64,000 nt of DNA from Pasteurella skyensis (GCF_013377295.1 NZ_CP016180.1:1798001-1862000), one strand, 5' to 3'; shown: positions 37,971 to 48,250, counted from the first letter of the stretch. Notes: generated by a model not told the origin, from the letters alone. Numbers and translations are program-made.

Positions 37971-39068
37971 TTAACCAAGAGAATCTAAAAGAGTAAGATT
38001 TCCCTCTTTAACTGCAAATAACTTATCAGCACTATTGTTATGCCAATCCATATATTGCAACTGTTCTTTCGTAATTGCGGTAATAAAAACCTGTGATTGG
38101 CTCTCTCTTAAGCGGTGAGTAAGCAATTCTCTTTTATTAGGATCTAATTCTGAAGCAAAATCATCAATTAAAAATAAACATTGACGCTCTTTTTGTCTGA
38201 CTAAATGCTCCCCTTGAGCTAAACGTAATGCGCACATCAATAATTTTAACTGCCCTCTTGAAAGGACATCTTCTACAGGTAACCCATTGGCTCGAAAGCG
38301 AAAATCGGCTTTTTGAGGTCCAATCATTGTATAACCAATGGCTTTATCTCGCTCAAAACCTTGTGCTAAAATATCTGCATACTGTTGCTCTTTATTCCAA
38401 CCTTGATAAAAAGCCACTGAAATGTCTAACTCTGGTAAAAAAAAGTGACAAGTCTTTTCAATTTCAGGACGTAGCATTTCCGCATAGTCTGCTCGCATTT
38501 CACTCACAATTTGTGCAAGTTTAACTAATTCTGTATCCCAATGATGAAGTTCTTGATAGTGGTGAACTTGCCCCAACAACGCATTTCGCTGCTTTAACAA
38601 GCGTTTTAAATTTGTCCAATAAGAATAAAAGTTAGCATATAAATGAAATAATCCCCAATCAAGAAAAGCCCGACGGTAGCTAGGCCCACCATTTAATAAC
38701 GTTAAACCCTCAGGCATAATAATCTGCATTGGTAACAAATGAGCCAAATCAGCAATTTTATTACCATCTTCACCATTTATTTTCAGCAGAGTGTCACCCT
38801 GTCGTTTTTTTTGTAATCCAACACTCCAACTGTGCTTAGCTTCTTCTATCTTACCGTGTAAAACAAAATCCTCACTCGCATAATTAATAATACGATTACT
38901 AACATTACTTTTAAATGAGCGCCCATGTCCTAAATAAAAAATGGCCTCTAGCAAACTTGTTTTGCCACTGCCATTTTCTCCCACCAAAAAGTTAAAACCG
39001 TGGCTCAATTCAAGATCCACGGTATTAAGATTTCTAAAGTTCTGAACAATAAGACGACTTAAAGACAT
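37971..39068 (-). CDS. recF: DNA replication and repair protein RecF
   Basis: 365 residues. VGENGSGKTSLLEAIFYLGHG is Walker A, DVLSRGQLKLLMCALRLAQG the SMC-like signature and CLFLIDDFASELD Walker B. RecF loads RecA at gapped DNA together with RecO and RecR. Last gene of dnaA-dnaN-recF, ten bases after dnaN. A frame on the opposite strand (38228-38524) is a shadow. Confidence 0.97.
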   Translation of the reverse strand: MSLSRLIVQNFRNLNTVDLELSHGFNFLVGENGSGKTSLLEAIFYLGHGRSFKSNVSNRIINYASEDFVLHGKIEEAKHSWSVGLQKKRQGDTLLKINGEDGNKIADLAHLLPMQIIMPEGLTLLNGGPSYRRAFLDWGLFHLYANFYSYWTNLKRLLKQRNALLGQVHHYQELHHWDTELVKLAQIVSEMRADYAEMLRPEIEKTCHFFLPELDISVAFYQGWNKEQQYADILAQGFERDKAIGYTMIGPQKADFRFRANGLPVEDVLSRGQLKLLMCALRLAQGEHLVRQKERQCLFLIDDFASELDPNKRELLTHRLRESQSQVFITAITKEQLQYMDWHNNSADKLFAVKEGNLTLLDSLG

Positions 39069-39078
39069 TGTTTAAAGA

Positions 39079-40182
39079 TTACAAACGCATTGGCATAATG
39101 ACATATTCTGCCGTATTATTATCACAATCTTCAATTAAGCAACTTGATGCAGAATCCACCAAATTAATACGAACACGCTCACACTTCAAGGCATTCAGTA
39201 CATCTAATAAATAACTCACATTAAAACCTACTTCCATTTCTATATTTTGGTAAGCAACGTCAATAATTTCTTCTGCTTCTTCTTGTTCTGGGTTATTTGC
39301 TGTAATTTTAAGTAAATTATTAGTCAATACCAAACGAACACCTCTGAAACGCTCATTAGAAAGAATGGCAGCACGAACCAATGCACGTTTCAACACCTCT
39401 GTATCCGATTCTAAAATGCGATCTGCATTACGAGGTAATACTCGGCGATAATCAGGGAAACGACCATCAATCAATTTGGACGTAAATACAATGTTATTCA
39501 TAGAAATACGAATATGATTTGAACCGATTTCAAGACGCACAGCCTCATCACTTGAAATTAATAAACGAGAAAGCTCAATCACTGCCTTACGAGGTACTAT
39601 CACGGAATGACTTGGTAACTCCTGCTCTAAAGGCATTGTACAAACCGCTAAACGATGTCCATCCGTTGCAACAGTACGTAGTAGATTTCCTTCCGTTTCA
39701 AACTTCATTCCATTTAAAAAATAACGTGCATCTTGGTTTGCCATAGAAAACTGCGTTGCTTCAATTAAACGAGTTAAAGTAGCTTGCGCTATATTAAAAT
39801 CAACCTCAGGATTCCAATCCATTAAACTTGGATAATCACTCGCAGGTAAAGTAGCTAAATTAAACTTACTACGAGAGGCCTGTATTAACGCTCGCCCCTC
39901 TTCAAATTTAATAGCAATTACACTATCCTCTGGTAAACTTTTACATATATCTAAAAATTTTCTTGCTGGAATAGTGAATTTTGCCTCAGAAGGTAAACTC
40001 TCCGTTAATTCAGCTTGGGTTGTTAATTCAACCTCCAAATCTGTACAGGTAAGAAAAAGTTGATTACCTTTAATTTCCAGTAAAACATTGCCAATTATAG
40101 GCAAAGTTGGACGACTATTTAAAACACTACAAACCTGTTGTAATGGTTTTAATAATTTTTCACGTGTAATAGTAAATTGCAT
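39079..40182 (-). CDS. dnaN: DNA polymerase III beta sliding clamp
   Basis: 367 residues. MQFTITREKLLKPLQQVCSVL, RPTLPIIGNVLLE and the C-terminal CLIEDCDNNTAEYVIMPMRL match the three-domain clamp. It encircles DNA as a dimer and tethers polymerase III. It lies nine bases after dnaA. Confidence 0.98.
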   Translation of the reverse strand: MQFTITREKLLKPLQQVCSVLNSRPTLPIIGNVLLEIKGNQLFLTCTDLEVELTTQAELTESLPSEAKFTIPARKFLDICKSLPEDSVIAIKFEEGRALIQASRSKFNLATLPASDYPSLMDWNPEVDFNIAQATLTRLIEATQFSMANQDARYFLNGMKFETEGNLLRTVATDGHRLAVCTMPLEQELPSHSVIVPRKAVIELSRLLISSDEAVRLEIGSNHIRISMNNIVFTSKLIDGRFPDYRRVLPRNADRILESDTEVLKRALVRAAILSNERFRGVRLVLTNNLLKITANNPEQEEAEEIIDVAYQNIEMEVGFNVSYLLDVLNALKCERVRINLVDSASSCLIEDCDNNTAEYVIMPMRL

Positions 40183-40191
40183 AACAATTCC

Positions 40192-41532
40192 TTAGGATGA
40201 TAATTTCCGCGTTAAATTAGTGTAATCTTCTCGAAGACTGCTATCAGAATCCATTAACTCATTAACTCTTTTTATTGCGTGCATCACAGTAGTATGATCT
40301 TTACCACCAAACTCACGCCCAATCTCAGGTAAGCTGTGATTGGTTAATTCTTTCGCCAATGCCATTGCTATTTGACGAGGTCGAGCAAACATCTGCTTAC
40401 GACTTTTAGATTTTAAATCTGAAATTTTTATATTATAACGTTCTGCGACGATTTTTTGAATATTCTCAATAGTCACTAAATGCTCGTAAGATGAAATTAA
40501 GTCTTTTAATGCTTCACGGACTGCATCAATAGTAATTGGACGCTTAGTAAATTTTCGCCACGCAATCACTCTATTTAATGCGCCTTCTAATTCCCTTACA
40601 TTAGTACGCAACTTTTGAGCAAGGAAAAAAGCCACATCTTCACTTAAAGACGCCCCTCGCTCTTCCGCTTTTTTCATTAAAATGGCGACTCGGGTTTCAA
40701 GTTCAGGTGGTTCAATAGCGGCATTCACTCCCCAACTTAAACGAGAACGAATGCGCTCTTCAATATTTTGAATATTTTTAGGGAATACATCTGAGGCAAC
40801 AATAATCTGTTTACTGCGTTCAAATAACGTATTAAACGTATGAAAAAACTCTTCTTGAGAAGCCTCTTTATTGGCAAAAAATTGAATATCATCAATCATC
40901 AACACATCAAGAGAACGGTAAAAATTCTTAAATTTCTCAATCGAATTACTTTTTAATGCTTTCACCATCTCCTGAACAAAACGTTCAGAGTGGATATACA
41001 CAATTTTTGCTTTAGGATTCTTTTTAAGAATTTCATTACCAATGGCGTGTAAAAGATGGGTTTTACCCAAACCAGTGCCACCATAAAGCGAAAATGGATT
41101 ACAATGACTTTCCCCAACATTATCAACCACAAGTTCAGCAATAGATTTTGCCATCTGATTTGATTTACCCTGCACAAAGTTATCAAAGGTTAAACCTTCC
41201 TGTAACCCCGTTTTTATGGTCGAATAATGGTTACCCTCTTTCATTTCTGATGAGGGTATATTGCTCTGCTTAATAATCTCCGTCTCTTTTGGTTTCAGCC
41301 CCATTTTAATCACCACATTAAGCTGCTCATTTTTAGATAAAAAACGAACTAACTCTGTAATGTCAGACATAAATTTTTCCTGCACCCAATTGGCAACAAA
41401 TGGATTCTGAGCATATAATGTCAGTTCATTGTTCTCTAATGTTGCTTGTAATGGGCGCAACCAAGTGTTAAATTCCGATGAGGATACTTTTGTTTGCAAA
41501 TGTTCTAAACTGTCACGCCAAAGAGAAGACAC
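40192..41532 (-). CDS. dnaA: chromosomal replication initiator DnaA
   Basis: 446 residues. The N-terminal domain (LWRDSLEHLQTKVSSSEFNT), AAA+ Walker A (YGGTGLGKTHLLHAIGNE), DVLMIDDIQFFANKEASQEE, and the DNA-binding signature GGKDHTTVMHAIKRV are present. It opens oriC. No cluster of DnaA boxes is visible in the 170 bases upstream, so the origin appears to be elsewhere, as in other gamma-proteobacteria with oriC near the mnmG region. Confidence 0.98.
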   Translation of the reverse strand: MSSLWRDSLEHLQTKVSSSEFNTWLRPLQATLENNELTLYAQNPFVANWVQEKFMSDITELVRFLSKNEQLNVVIKMGLKPKETEIIKQSNIPSSEMKEGNHYSTIKTGLQEGLTFDNFVQGKSNQMAKSIAELVVDNVGESHCNPFSLYGGTGLGKTHLLHAIGNEILKKNPKAKIVYIHSERFVQEMVKALKSNSIEKFKNFYRSLDVLMIDDIQFFANKEASQEEFFHTFNTLFERSKQIIVASDVFPKNIQNIEERIRSRLSWGVNAAIEPPELETRVAILMKKAEERGASLSEDVAFFLAQKLRTNVRELEGALNRVIAWRKFTKRPITIDAVREALKDLISSYEHLVTIENIQKIVAERYNIKISDLKSKSRKQMFARPRQIAMALAKELTNHSLPEIGREFGGKDHTTVMHAIKRVNELMDSDSSLREDYTNLTRKLSS

Positions 41533-41705
41533 GAGTTACTCCAAAAAAATAATAAAAATCGATCTAAAAAGATCTCATATGATACCTCAAAATATGATGA
41601 AAATCCTTATTATTTTTTACAAATTTTTTGATCAATCGCACCGCTTATTGACTTAAAAATTGATAACATATTTTTATCACACTATTAATTATACAGAGAG
41701 AAAAA

Positions 41706-41945
41706 TTGAAAACACTGACTTGTAACCAAACATTAAATACCTTAGGTCTGCGATGCCCAGAACCTATTATGCTAGTACGCAAAACCATTAGAAATATGCA
41801 AAAAGGGCAAATTTTACTGGTGGATGCCGACGATCCTGCCACAACTCGTGATATTCCTAGTTTCTGTGAATTTATGCAACATCAATTGCTAGAGGCTCAA
41901 ACCGAAACACTGCCATATCAATATTGGATAAAAAAAGGTATTTAA
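41706..41945 (+). CDS. tusA: sulfur carrier protein TusA
   Basis: 79 residues. [20 protein letters not shown] contains the persulfide-carrying Cys (C17), and [20 protein letters not shown] completes the fold. TusA takes sulfur from IscS and passes it to TusBCD/MnmA for 2-thiouridine in tRNA. The start is a TTG at 41706 with GAGAG upstream; no ATG lies before the active-site region, so a non-ATG start is required. Confidence 0.93.
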   Translation: MKTLTCNQTLNTLGLRCPEPIMLVRKTIRNMQKGQILLVDADDPATTRDIPSFCEFMQHQLLEAQTETLPYQYWIKKGI

Positions 41946-42022
41946 AGAGAAAAATTAAATCACTGATAAGATTGATTCAAATTTATGAGAATGGAAAATT
42001 TTTAAGTAAATTAAATAAAACA

Positions 42023-42045
42023 AAGGCGGCCAATTTGACCGCCTT
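42023..42045. terminator. possible bidirectional terminator between tusA and acpP
   Basis: AAGGCGG (42023-42029) pairs with CCGCCTT (42039-42045); the sequence is A/T-rich on both sides (ATAAAAC, GTTGT). Short but GC-rich stem. Confidence 0.5.
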
Positions 42046-42054
42046 GTTGTAATC

Positions 42055-42285
42055 TTATTGATTGTTTTGAACGTAATCAATCGCAGATTGAACAGTAGTA
42101 ATTTTTTCAGCTTCTTCATCTGGAATTTCAATATCAAATTCTTCTTCTAAAGCCATTACTAACTCAACAGTATCTAAAGAATCTGCACCTAAATCATCAA
42201 TAAATGATGCTTCTGGTTTTGCGTCTTCTTCTTTAACGCCAAGTTGTTCAACAATGATATTTTTTACGCGTTCTTCAATGCTCAT
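42055..42285 (-). CDS. acpP: acyl carrier protein
   Basis: 76 residues from [20 protein letters not shown], preceded by AGGAAAC; a longer frame to 42357 covers the promoter. [14 protein letters not shown] holds the phosphopantetheine Ser36. It carries growing chains in fatty acid and lipid A synthesis, linking it to fabA (21.6 kb). Here it is not beside fabD/fabG/fabF as in E. coli. Confidence 0.98.
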   Translation of the reverse strand: MSIEERVKNIIVEQLGVKEEDAKPEASFIDDLGADSLDTVELVMALEEEFDIEIPDEEAEKITTVQSAIDYVQNNQ

Positions 42286-42639
42286 TTTTTGTTTCCTATG
42301 TATGAATTCGCCTAACTGCGAAAATGTATAGTGTAAAGAAAATTTAACTGATTGCAACTTTTTTCATAGGAAGTCCAATCAGCTACGCTTTTCCTCGCAC
42401 CGTTTAATAAAAATAATTCGCCCCACGGTTTGAACGAAAAAGCACAGTAATTCTACCATTATGTATTGTGTTGATCCATAGTTGATTTTTGATGAAAGTC
42501 TCGTTTTTATAAAAAAAGCTAAAAATTACTCAAATAATCGCCATACACAACAGATCTAAGTATGAAAACAATTGACTTATTTTCTAAAGTTGTTTTAATT
42601 CTCCTGTTTTTGTTAAATTATACAATCAGGAGGAATGTT
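42286..42639. other. intergenic region between acpP and maoP
   Basis: 354 bases. Contains the acpP promoter (42330-42357) on the minus strand and a possible maoP promoter on the plus strand (TTGACT at 42572-42577). Nothing else recognisable was seen in 42360-42560. Confidence 0.5.
42330..42357 (-). promoter_or_regulatory. acpP promoter
   Basis: On the minus strand TTGCAA (42357-42352) and TACACT (42335-42330) are 16 bases apart, about 45 bases before the acpP ATG. Confidence 0.5.
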
Positions 42640-42963
42640 ATGGCAGAAAGTTTTAAAGTTACTCGTCGTTTTTTTGACGATAAAAATTATCCAAGAGGCT
42701 TTTCACGTCAAGGTGATTATACTATTTTTGAGTCTCAACTTTTAGAACAATTCGGTCAAGCCTGCTTAGCCTTAGAATTAGGCGAGCGAGAAGCAAAAAC
42801 AACAGAGGAAAAACAGTTTGTATCCGTAATAAAAAAAGAACGTGAAGCAGAAACGCCTTTAGAAAAAGTATGGATAAAATACCGTACCAAAATAAACCTC
42901 TCGAAGCGTTTATATACACTTGCAGATAATCTTGGCAGTGATACGGAAGATTTATCTGACTAA
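42640..42963 (+). CDS. maoP: macrodomain Ori organisation protein MaoP
   Basis: 107 residues from MAESFKVTRRFFDDKNYPRG, with AGGAGG six bases upstream; the longer frame from 42562 is rejected. RGFSRQGDYTIFESQLLEQF and REAETPLEKVWIKYRTKI align with E. coli MaoP (YifE, DUF413), which together with the maoS site organises the Ori macrodomain. An acidic tail ends it. No maoS-like element was identified. Confidence 0.9.
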   Translation: MAESFKVTRRFFDDKNYPRGFSRQGDYTIFESQLLEQFGQACLALELGEREAKTTEEKQFVSVIKKEREAETPLEKVWIKYRTKINLSKRLYTLADNLGSDTEDLSD

Positions 42964-43029
42964 CCTAAAATTAGCTAAAAGGATGTTTCGCTTTTTTATA
43001 CATAATTAACCGCCTGAGATAGACATTTT

Positions 43030-44121
43030 ATGACATTACCCATTGAACAATATCCTCAATTATTTGCAAAAAAAGTGGCAAATCTGACCGCTTTACTTGC
43101 TCCTTTTAATCCTCCTTGTATCGAAGCTTTTGAATCTGAAACACGCCATTTCCGTCTACGTGCAGAATTTCGCATTTGGCATAATGATGACGATCTTTAT
43201 CACATAATGTTTGATCAACAAACCAAACAACGCTATCGAGTCGATCAATTTCCGATTGGTAGTCAGCTAATTAATCAAATGATGACAGCATTATTAGATG
43301 AAATTCGCACCAATGACGTATTAAGACATCGTTTATTTCAAGTGGATTACCTTACGTCATTAAGTGGACAAATTGTGGTATCAATGTTGTACCATAAAAA
43401 ATTAGATGATGAGTGGACAGCACAAGCCAAATTACTTAAACAAAATTTAATTCAACAGGGTTTTGATGTTCAATTGGTGGGACGTGCCACAAAGCAAAAA
43501 ATTGTGGTTGATCGTGATTATGTCGAAGAAAAATTAACCATTGATAATAAGGAATATATTTATCGCCAAGTAGAAAATAGTTTTACTCAGCCTAATGCAA
43601 AAATAAATATAAAAATGTTAGAGTGGGCAAGAAGTTGTACCGCAAATAGCGAAGGGGATTTATTAGAGCTTTATTGTGGAAATGGCAACTTCTCCATAGC
43701 ACTTGCCAGCCAATTTAGAAAAGTATTAGCAACGGAAATTTCTAAATCATCGGTTGCCTCCGCACAGTATAATATTGAACAAAATCAAATTGATAACTTA
43801 CAAATTATCAGAATGTCAGCGGAAGAATTTACGCAAGCGTTGAATGGTGTACGTGGTTTTTACCGCTTGAAAGACGTGCAACTTTCAGATTACAACTGTA
43901 ATACAATTTTAGTTGACCCACCTCGAGCAGGATTAGATCAAGATACCTTAAATTTAGTACAAAATTATGAGCGTATTTTATATATCTCTTGTAACCCTCA
44001 TACTCTTGTAGATAATTTACAGCAACTTTGCACAACCCATCGCATTGAGCGATGTGCACTGTTCGATCAATTCCCTTATACGGATCATATTGAAAGTGGT
44101 GTTTGGTTAATTAGAAAATAA
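43030..44121 (+). CDS. trmA: tRNA (uracil-5-)-methyltransferase
   Basis: 363 residues. [19 protein letters not shown] is the SAM motif, [17 protein letters not shown] and [15 protein letters not shown] the catalytic Cys region, and GVWLIRK the end typical of TrmA rather than RlmC/RlmD. It makes m5U54 (ribothymidine) in tRNA T-loops. The coding DNA starts through an uptake-sequence-like stretch ([12 protein letters not shown]). Confidence 0.96.
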   Translation: MTLPIEQYPQLFAKKVANLTALLAPFNPPCIEAFESETRHFRLRAEFRIWHNDDDLYHIMFDQQTKQRYRVDQFPIGSQLINQMMTALLDEIRTNDVLRHRLFQVDYLTSLSGQIVVSMLYHKKLDDEWTAQAKLLKQNLIQQGFDVQLVGRATKQKIVVDRDYVEEKLTIDNKEYIYRQVENSFTQPNAKINIKMLEWARSCTANSEGDLLELYCGNGNFSIALASQFRKVLATEISKSSVASAQYNIEQNQIDNLQIIRMSAEEFTQALNGVRGFYRLKDVQLSDYNCNTILVDPPRAGLDQDTLNLVQNYERILYISCNPHTLVDNLQQLCTTHRIERCALFDQFPYTDHIESGVWLIRK

Positions 44122-44148
44122 AAATTTGCAAATTTTATTATATATGTG

Positions 44149-44184
44149 ACCGCTTACTTATCGTATCTATGATAAATAAGCGGT
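44149..44184. terminator. paired-USS terminator between trmA and unknown secreted pair
   Basis: ACCGCTTA (44149-44156) and TAAGCGGT (44177-44184) form a stem extended by TTATC/GATAA with one mismatch. Convergent genes flank it. Confidence 0.6.
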
Positions 44185-44191
44185 TACTCTC

Positions 44192-44860
44192 TTAGTTATT
44201 CCCACATTTACGAATAATTTGCTTAACAACATCAACGTGGTTACCTTTCAGCCAGAATTGTCCATTACCACAAGAAGCAGACCAATGACTATAAGGCTTG
44301 ATTTCATTTTCACATAATGAAGCACTACCATAAAATGAACCTTGTATATTTAAGGTATAGCATTTCATACCATAGGATTGTTTTTCTAGCCACATATAAA
44401 CACTCCTACCATTATTGAGTTTTACTGAATTTCTTCCCCAAAGTCGATTATCACCTGAGAAATCATAACCCCAATCAACAACATACGCAGGTTGAGACTT
44501 TATTCTCTCATTTTGTTTTTGGATAAATACTTTTCTAGCTTTTCTACAATGAGCTTCTTGAGTTTGACGAAAATTATCTATTACATCAACCATTTCACTT
44601 AGATCAACATTACCTTTTATGTGATAGGCATCAGCAAGCATTTTTTCAATTTGTTTTGAAAAAAATCTATCGTATTCACCTTTTTTACTTTCAGAGAAAA
44701 ATTGACGAAAACGTTTCTTTTGCTGTTTTAGTGTTTTTTTATAAAACAATCGTTCATATAAAACATTGTCAGCAGCCTCACCCAACAACTTACATTCATC
44801 TTCTGCTAAAGCAACTTGAGATAAAAGGGGAACGATAATAATGGAAGCAATATATTTCAT
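44192..44860 (-). CDS. unknown secreted Cys-rich protein
   Basis: 222 residues with a signal peptide MKYIASIIIVPLLSQVALA. The first half is helical and basic (KKTLKQQKKRFRQFFSESKK), the second half beta-rich and aromatic (VVDWGYDFSGDNRLWGRN, SVYMWLEKQSYGMKCYTLNI). Six Cys in the mature protein (DECK, AHCRK, MKCYT, SLCEN, ASCGN, RKCGN) suggest three disulfides and a periplasmic or secreted location. The start ATG overlaps the stop of the preceding gene (TAATG), so the two are made together. I do not recognise the family. Confidence 0.75.
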   Translation of the reverse strand: MKYIASIIIVPLLSQVALAEDECKLLGEAADNVLYERLFYKKTLKQQKKRFRQFFSESKKGEYDRFFSKQIEKMLADAYHIKGNVDLSEMVDVIDNFRQTQEAHCRKARKVFIQKQNERIKSQPAYVVDWGYDFSGDNRLWGRNSVKLNNGRSVYMWLEKQSYGMKCYTLNIQGSFYGSASLCENEIKPYSHWSASCGNGQFWLKGNHVDVVKQIIRKCGNN

Positions 44861-45231
44861 TACTTAGACATCTCTTTCAATGCAGTATTACAGTCTTTCT
44901 CTCTTAGCTTCATATAATCTGCAACTATTTTTCTTTTTTCTTTTTTTGTTTTTCCAATTTTAACTTGTGATACATCTAATGGATAAACAGGCGCCATTTC
45001 TATTAAAAATCCTATTTCTTCTTTGCTTAAACCTGATTGTTTAACTATTTTAAGAATTCTATCCATCTCTTTTTGGATTTCTTTTCTAGAAGCCCCCTCT
45101 TGTCTGCCAGCCATTGCTATTTGAGCAAATTTAGCACTAACAATACATACATTTGCACTTTTACTAGCATAACTAACATTCAAACTTAAAAAAGCTAAAA
45201 TACCAATAACAGATAATTTTTTAATATTCAT
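44860..45231 (-). CDS. unknown small secreted protein
   Basis: About 123 residues from MNIKKLSVIGILAFLSLNVSYA, a clear signal peptide; an ATG four codons earlier (45243) is possible. The mature part is helical and charged with two Cys (NVCIVS and EKDCNT), likely one disulfide. Repeated Glu/Lys segments (EGASRKEIQKEMDRILKIVK, KKEKRKIVADYMKLRE). It is translationally coupled to the Cys-rich protein downstream, so the pair probably works together. Family unknown. Confidence 0.72.
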   Translation of the reverse strand: MNIKKLSVIGILAFLSLNVSYASKSANVCIVSAKFAQIAMAGRQEGASRKEIQKEMDRILKIVKQSGLSKEEIGFLIEMAPVYPLDVSQVKIGKTKKEKRKIVADYMKLREKDCNTALKEMSK

Positions 45232-45243
45232 AATAATACTCAC

Positions 45244-45638
45244 TTATTTTTAGGTTAAAAGACAACCTAAATGTACAAAAAAAAAACGATTTGGCAAGTT
45301 TTTTGTATTTAGTTTTATCAGAAATTTGAAATTATTTTGCTGATGAAGTATTGAAAAATAACACTCAATAAACTAATTTAGTGCAAAACTAAAACACCTA
45401 ACACTTCGACAGGCTCAGTGATCAGTGTTTGGACTGTTCTGTGATTGATATAAATACAAAGCGGGTACATTAACTGAAAAATTTGCAAATTTTCATAATA
45501 AAAACCGTTATTCTATTTTATGAAAAAGCATAAAACAGCAAATTATCTTATTTAAAGTTAACATTTACTCGCTTTTTTTGTAAGAAAACGTTATATTGCA
45601 TACGTTTTTTAAGCTAGATTTTTAATACAGATAATACT
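45244..45638. other. intergenic region before the acyl-CoA synthetase gene
   Basis: 395 bases. Holds an isolated palindromic element at 45400-45429, a degenerate uptake-sequence tract (AGCGGGTACAT and AAATTTGCAAATTTT, about 45461-45495) and, by position, the promoter of the downstream gene. No ORF was supportable. Confidence 0.5.
45400..45429. repeat. isolated REP-like palindromic element
   Basis: ACACTTCGACAGGCTCAGTG (45401-45420), flanked by AACACT and AGTGTT inverted arms. The CTTCGACAGGCTCAG core is a widely scattered bacterial palindrome; only one copy was seen in this window. Confidence 0.45.
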
Positions 45639-47495
45639 ATGAACTTACAAGATCTCCATATCATCAACCGTGTCCGTCAACAAGCCTTAGAACACCCTGA
45701 ACGCAGTGTGCTACGTTTTAAACAAAATGAAACTTGGCAAGATATTTCTTGGGGTGAGTTTCAGCAAAAATTAGATCAACTCTCTTTAGCCTTACTGAGC
45801 CAAAATATTGGCATTCAGGATAAAGTGGGGATTTTTGCACAAAATATGCCAAATTGGACAATTGTTGATATTGCCACCTTGCAATTACGTGCAATTACGG
45901 TACCTATTTATGCAACAAATACGCCTAAGCAAGCAGAATATATTATCAATAATGCAGATGTAGAAATCTTGTTTGTGGGTGATCAACCTCAACTGGATGC
46001 GATTTTAAGTGTTGCGGAAAATTGTACGACATTAACAAAAATTGTGTTAATGAAAGAGGGATTACAATACCAAGCCAATGATTTAATTATAGAATGGAAT
46101 GATTTTATTGCATTAGGTGAAAATGCCAATAAACAAGACTTTGAACAACGTATTGCAACTAAAAACTTAGACGATCTGTTTACCCTGATTTATACCTCTG
46201 GCACCACTGGTGAACCGAAAGGTGTAATGCTGACGCATTCAAATTTGGCTCATCAATTTCAAAGTCACGATCTTGCGTTACTTCCTATTGATCATAATGA
46301 TGTTTCTTTGGCTTTCTTGCCATTCTCTCACGTTTATGAACGTGCTTGGTCGGCCTATATGCTACATAGAGGAGCCATCATTTGTTATTTAGAAGATACT
46401 AATGAAGTACGTTCTGCTTTAGCTGAAACACAGCCAACCTTAATGTGTGCGGTTCCTCGTTTATATGAAAAAATGTACTCAGCAATTTGGGATAAAGTAG
46501 ATAAAGCACCAAAATACCGTAAAAAATTATTTAATTGGGCAATCAATATCGGAGAAAAAAGTTTACAACGTAAGCACCATTCTAAATGGTTAAAAGTACG
46601 TTATAAATTAGCCGATAAACTGGTATTATCTAAACTCAGATCGTTACTGGGTGGGCGAGTTCGTATGTTACCTTGTGGTGGTGCAAAATTAGAACCTTCC
46701 ATTGCGGAATTTTTTCATTCTATTGGAATTAATATCATTACGGGTTATGGAATGACAGAAACGACTGCCACGATTTCTTGTTGGGAACAAAAAGGGTTTA
46801 AAAGTAACTCTATCGGTAAAGTAATGCCAAATGTAGAGATCAAAATTGGTGAGGAAAATGAAATTTTGGTACGAGGTGGTATTGTAATGAAAGGTTATTA
46901 CAAGAAACCTGAAGAAACAGCAGCAAGTTTTACTGAAGATGGCTTCTTAAAAACAGGTGATGCAGGTGAAATTGATGAATACGGCAATTTATACATTACC
47001 GATCGCCTTAAAGAACTAATGAAAACTTCAAATGGTAAATATATTGCACCTCAATATATTGAAGGCAAAATTGGAAAAGATAAATTTATTGAGCAAATAG
47101 CCGTAGTTGCTGATGCTAAAAAATATGTATCCGCCTTAGTAGTACCAAGTTTTGAGGCATTAGAAGATTTAGCTGAACAGCTTAATATTAAATACCAAGA
47201 TCGTTTAGAACTTATTAAAAACTCTGAAATTATTCAATTTTTTGAAACGCGTATTAATGAATTACAAAAAGAGTTAGCCCATTTTGAACAGGTCAAAAAA
47301 TTCACCTTACTTTCAGAAGAGTTTAGTGCCAAAATGGAAGAAATTACGCCAACCTTAAAATTACGTCGTAAAGTGATTTTAGAGCGTTATAAACACCATA
47401 TTGAAGAAATGTATAACGAATATTTTTCTCCTAATAAAAAAGAAGAAGCTAAAAATAGCGAAGAAAACTTACCAAAAGAGGATGATAAAAAATAG
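45639..47495 (+). CDS. long-chain fatty acid-CoA ligase (AMP-forming)
   Basis: 618 residues. [20 protein letters not shown] is the AMP-binding P-loop, [16 protein letters not shown] motif A5, [20 protein letters not shown] the hinge, and [14 protein letters not shown] the FAA1/ACSL-type A10 with the catalytic Lys. This branch resembles the Haemophilus HI0002 protein more than enteric FadD. It activates fatty acids to acyl-CoA at the membrane. The C-terminal 20 residues are Lys/Glu-rich. The TAG stop overlaps the GTG start of rlmB. Confidence 0.93.
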   Translation: MNLQDLHIINRVRQQALEHPERSVLRFKQNETWQDISWGEFQQKLDQLSLALLSQNIGIQDKVGIFAQNMPNWTIVDIATLQLRAITVPIYATNTPKQAEYIINNADVEILFVGDQPQLDAILSVAENCTTLTKIVLMKEGLQYQANDLIIEWNDFIALGENANKQDFEQRIATKNLDDLFTLIYTSGTTGEPKGVMLTHSNLAHQFQSHDLALLPIDHNDVSLAFLPFSHVYERAWSAYMLHRGAIICYLEDTNEVRSALAETQPTLMCAVPRLYEKMYSAIWDKVDKAPKYRKKLFNWAINIGEKSLQRKHHSKWLKVRYKLADKLVLSKLRSLLGGRVRMLPCGGAKLEPSIAEFFHSIGINIITGYGMTETTATISCWEQKGFKSNSIGKVMPNVEIKIGEENEILVRGGIVMKGYYKKPEETAASFTEDGFLKTGDAGEIDEYGNLYITDRLKELMKTSNGKYIAPQYIEGKIGKDKFIEQIAVVADAKKYVSALVVPSFEALEDLAEQLNIKYQDRLELIKNSEIIQFFETRINELQKELAHFEQVKKFTLLSEEFSAKMEEITPTLKLRRKVILERYKHHIEEMYNEYFSPNKKEEAKNSEENLPKEDDKK

Positions 47496-48238
47496 TGAGC
47501 GAACATATTTATGGCATTCATTCTGTTGAATCCTTTTTAAAAAATACCCCAGAGCGTTTAATTGAGGTCTTTGTTTTAAAAGGGCGTGAAGATAAACGCC
47601 TACAACCATTATTGCAACAATTAAATAATTACGGTATTTCGATTCAATGGTTAAATCGTAATACCTTAGACAAAAAAGCACAAGGCGAAGTACATCAAGG
47701 TATTATCGCTCGAGTCGTGCCAACAAAAGAACTTAATGAACAAGATTTAGCAAATTTATTAGAACAAAAAGCACCACCTTTTTTATTGGTGCTTGATGGT
47801 ATCACAGACCCTCATAATCTTGGTGCGTGTTTACGAACAGCTGATGCCACTGGCGTTGATGCGGTGATTGTACCAAAAGACAAATCAGCACAGCTGACTT
47901 CTGTTGCTCGTAAAGTTGCTTGTGGGGCGGCAGAAACTGTTCCATTAATTCGAGTGACCAACTTGGCTCGTACACTCAGAGAGCTTAAAGAAAAGCATAT
48001 TTGGGTCGTTGGCACAGCCGGTGAAGCCACTGAAAATCTTTATCAAGCCAAATTAACGGGTGCTGTTGCTTTAGTGATGGGTGCAGAAGGGGAAGGAATG
48101 CGCCGTTTAACTCGAGAACATTGCGATCAACTGATCAGCATTCCAATGGCGGGCTCAGTTTCTTCATTAAATGTGTCTGTTGCGACAGGGATTTGTCTTT
48201 TTGAAATTGTACGTCAAAATTTAACGTTAAAAAATTAA
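47495..48238 (+). CDS. rlmB: 23S rRNA (guanosine(2251)-2'-O)-methyltransferase
   Basis: 247 residues. Starts GTG ([20 protein letters not shown]), aligning with E. coli RlmB; the GTG overlaps the previous stop (TAGTG). The N-terminal substrate domain is followed by the SPOUT knot: [57 protein letters not shown]. It methylates the 23S P-loop G2251. Confidence 0.96.
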   Translation: MSEHIYGIHSVESFLKNTPERLIEVFVLKGREDKRLQPLLQQLNNYGISIQWLNRNTLDKKAQGEVHQGIIARVVPTKELNEQDLANLLEQKAPPFLLVLDGITDPHNLGACLRTADATGVDAVIVPKDKSAQLTSVARKVACGAAETVPLIRVTNLARTLRELKEKHIWVVGTAGEATENLYQAKLTGAVALVMGAEGEGMRRLTREHCDQLISIPMAGSVSSLNVSVATGICLFEIVRQNLTLKN

Positions 48239-48250
48239 ACTTCTCAAAAG

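Noticed and set aside
38228-38524. 98-codon plus-strand ORF
   Set aside because: It lies wholly inside recF on the opposite strand; recF motifs are intact.
41533-41705. Possible oriC next to dnaA
   Set aside because: Only loose TTATCACA-like matches and a few GATC sites; no cluster of DnaA boxes or AT-rich 13-mers beyond background. oriC is more likely elsewhere.
42562-42639. 26-residue N-terminal extension of MaoP
   Set aside because: The AGGAGG before MAESF at 42640 and family alignment fix the start; the extension is hydrophobic promoter-region translation.
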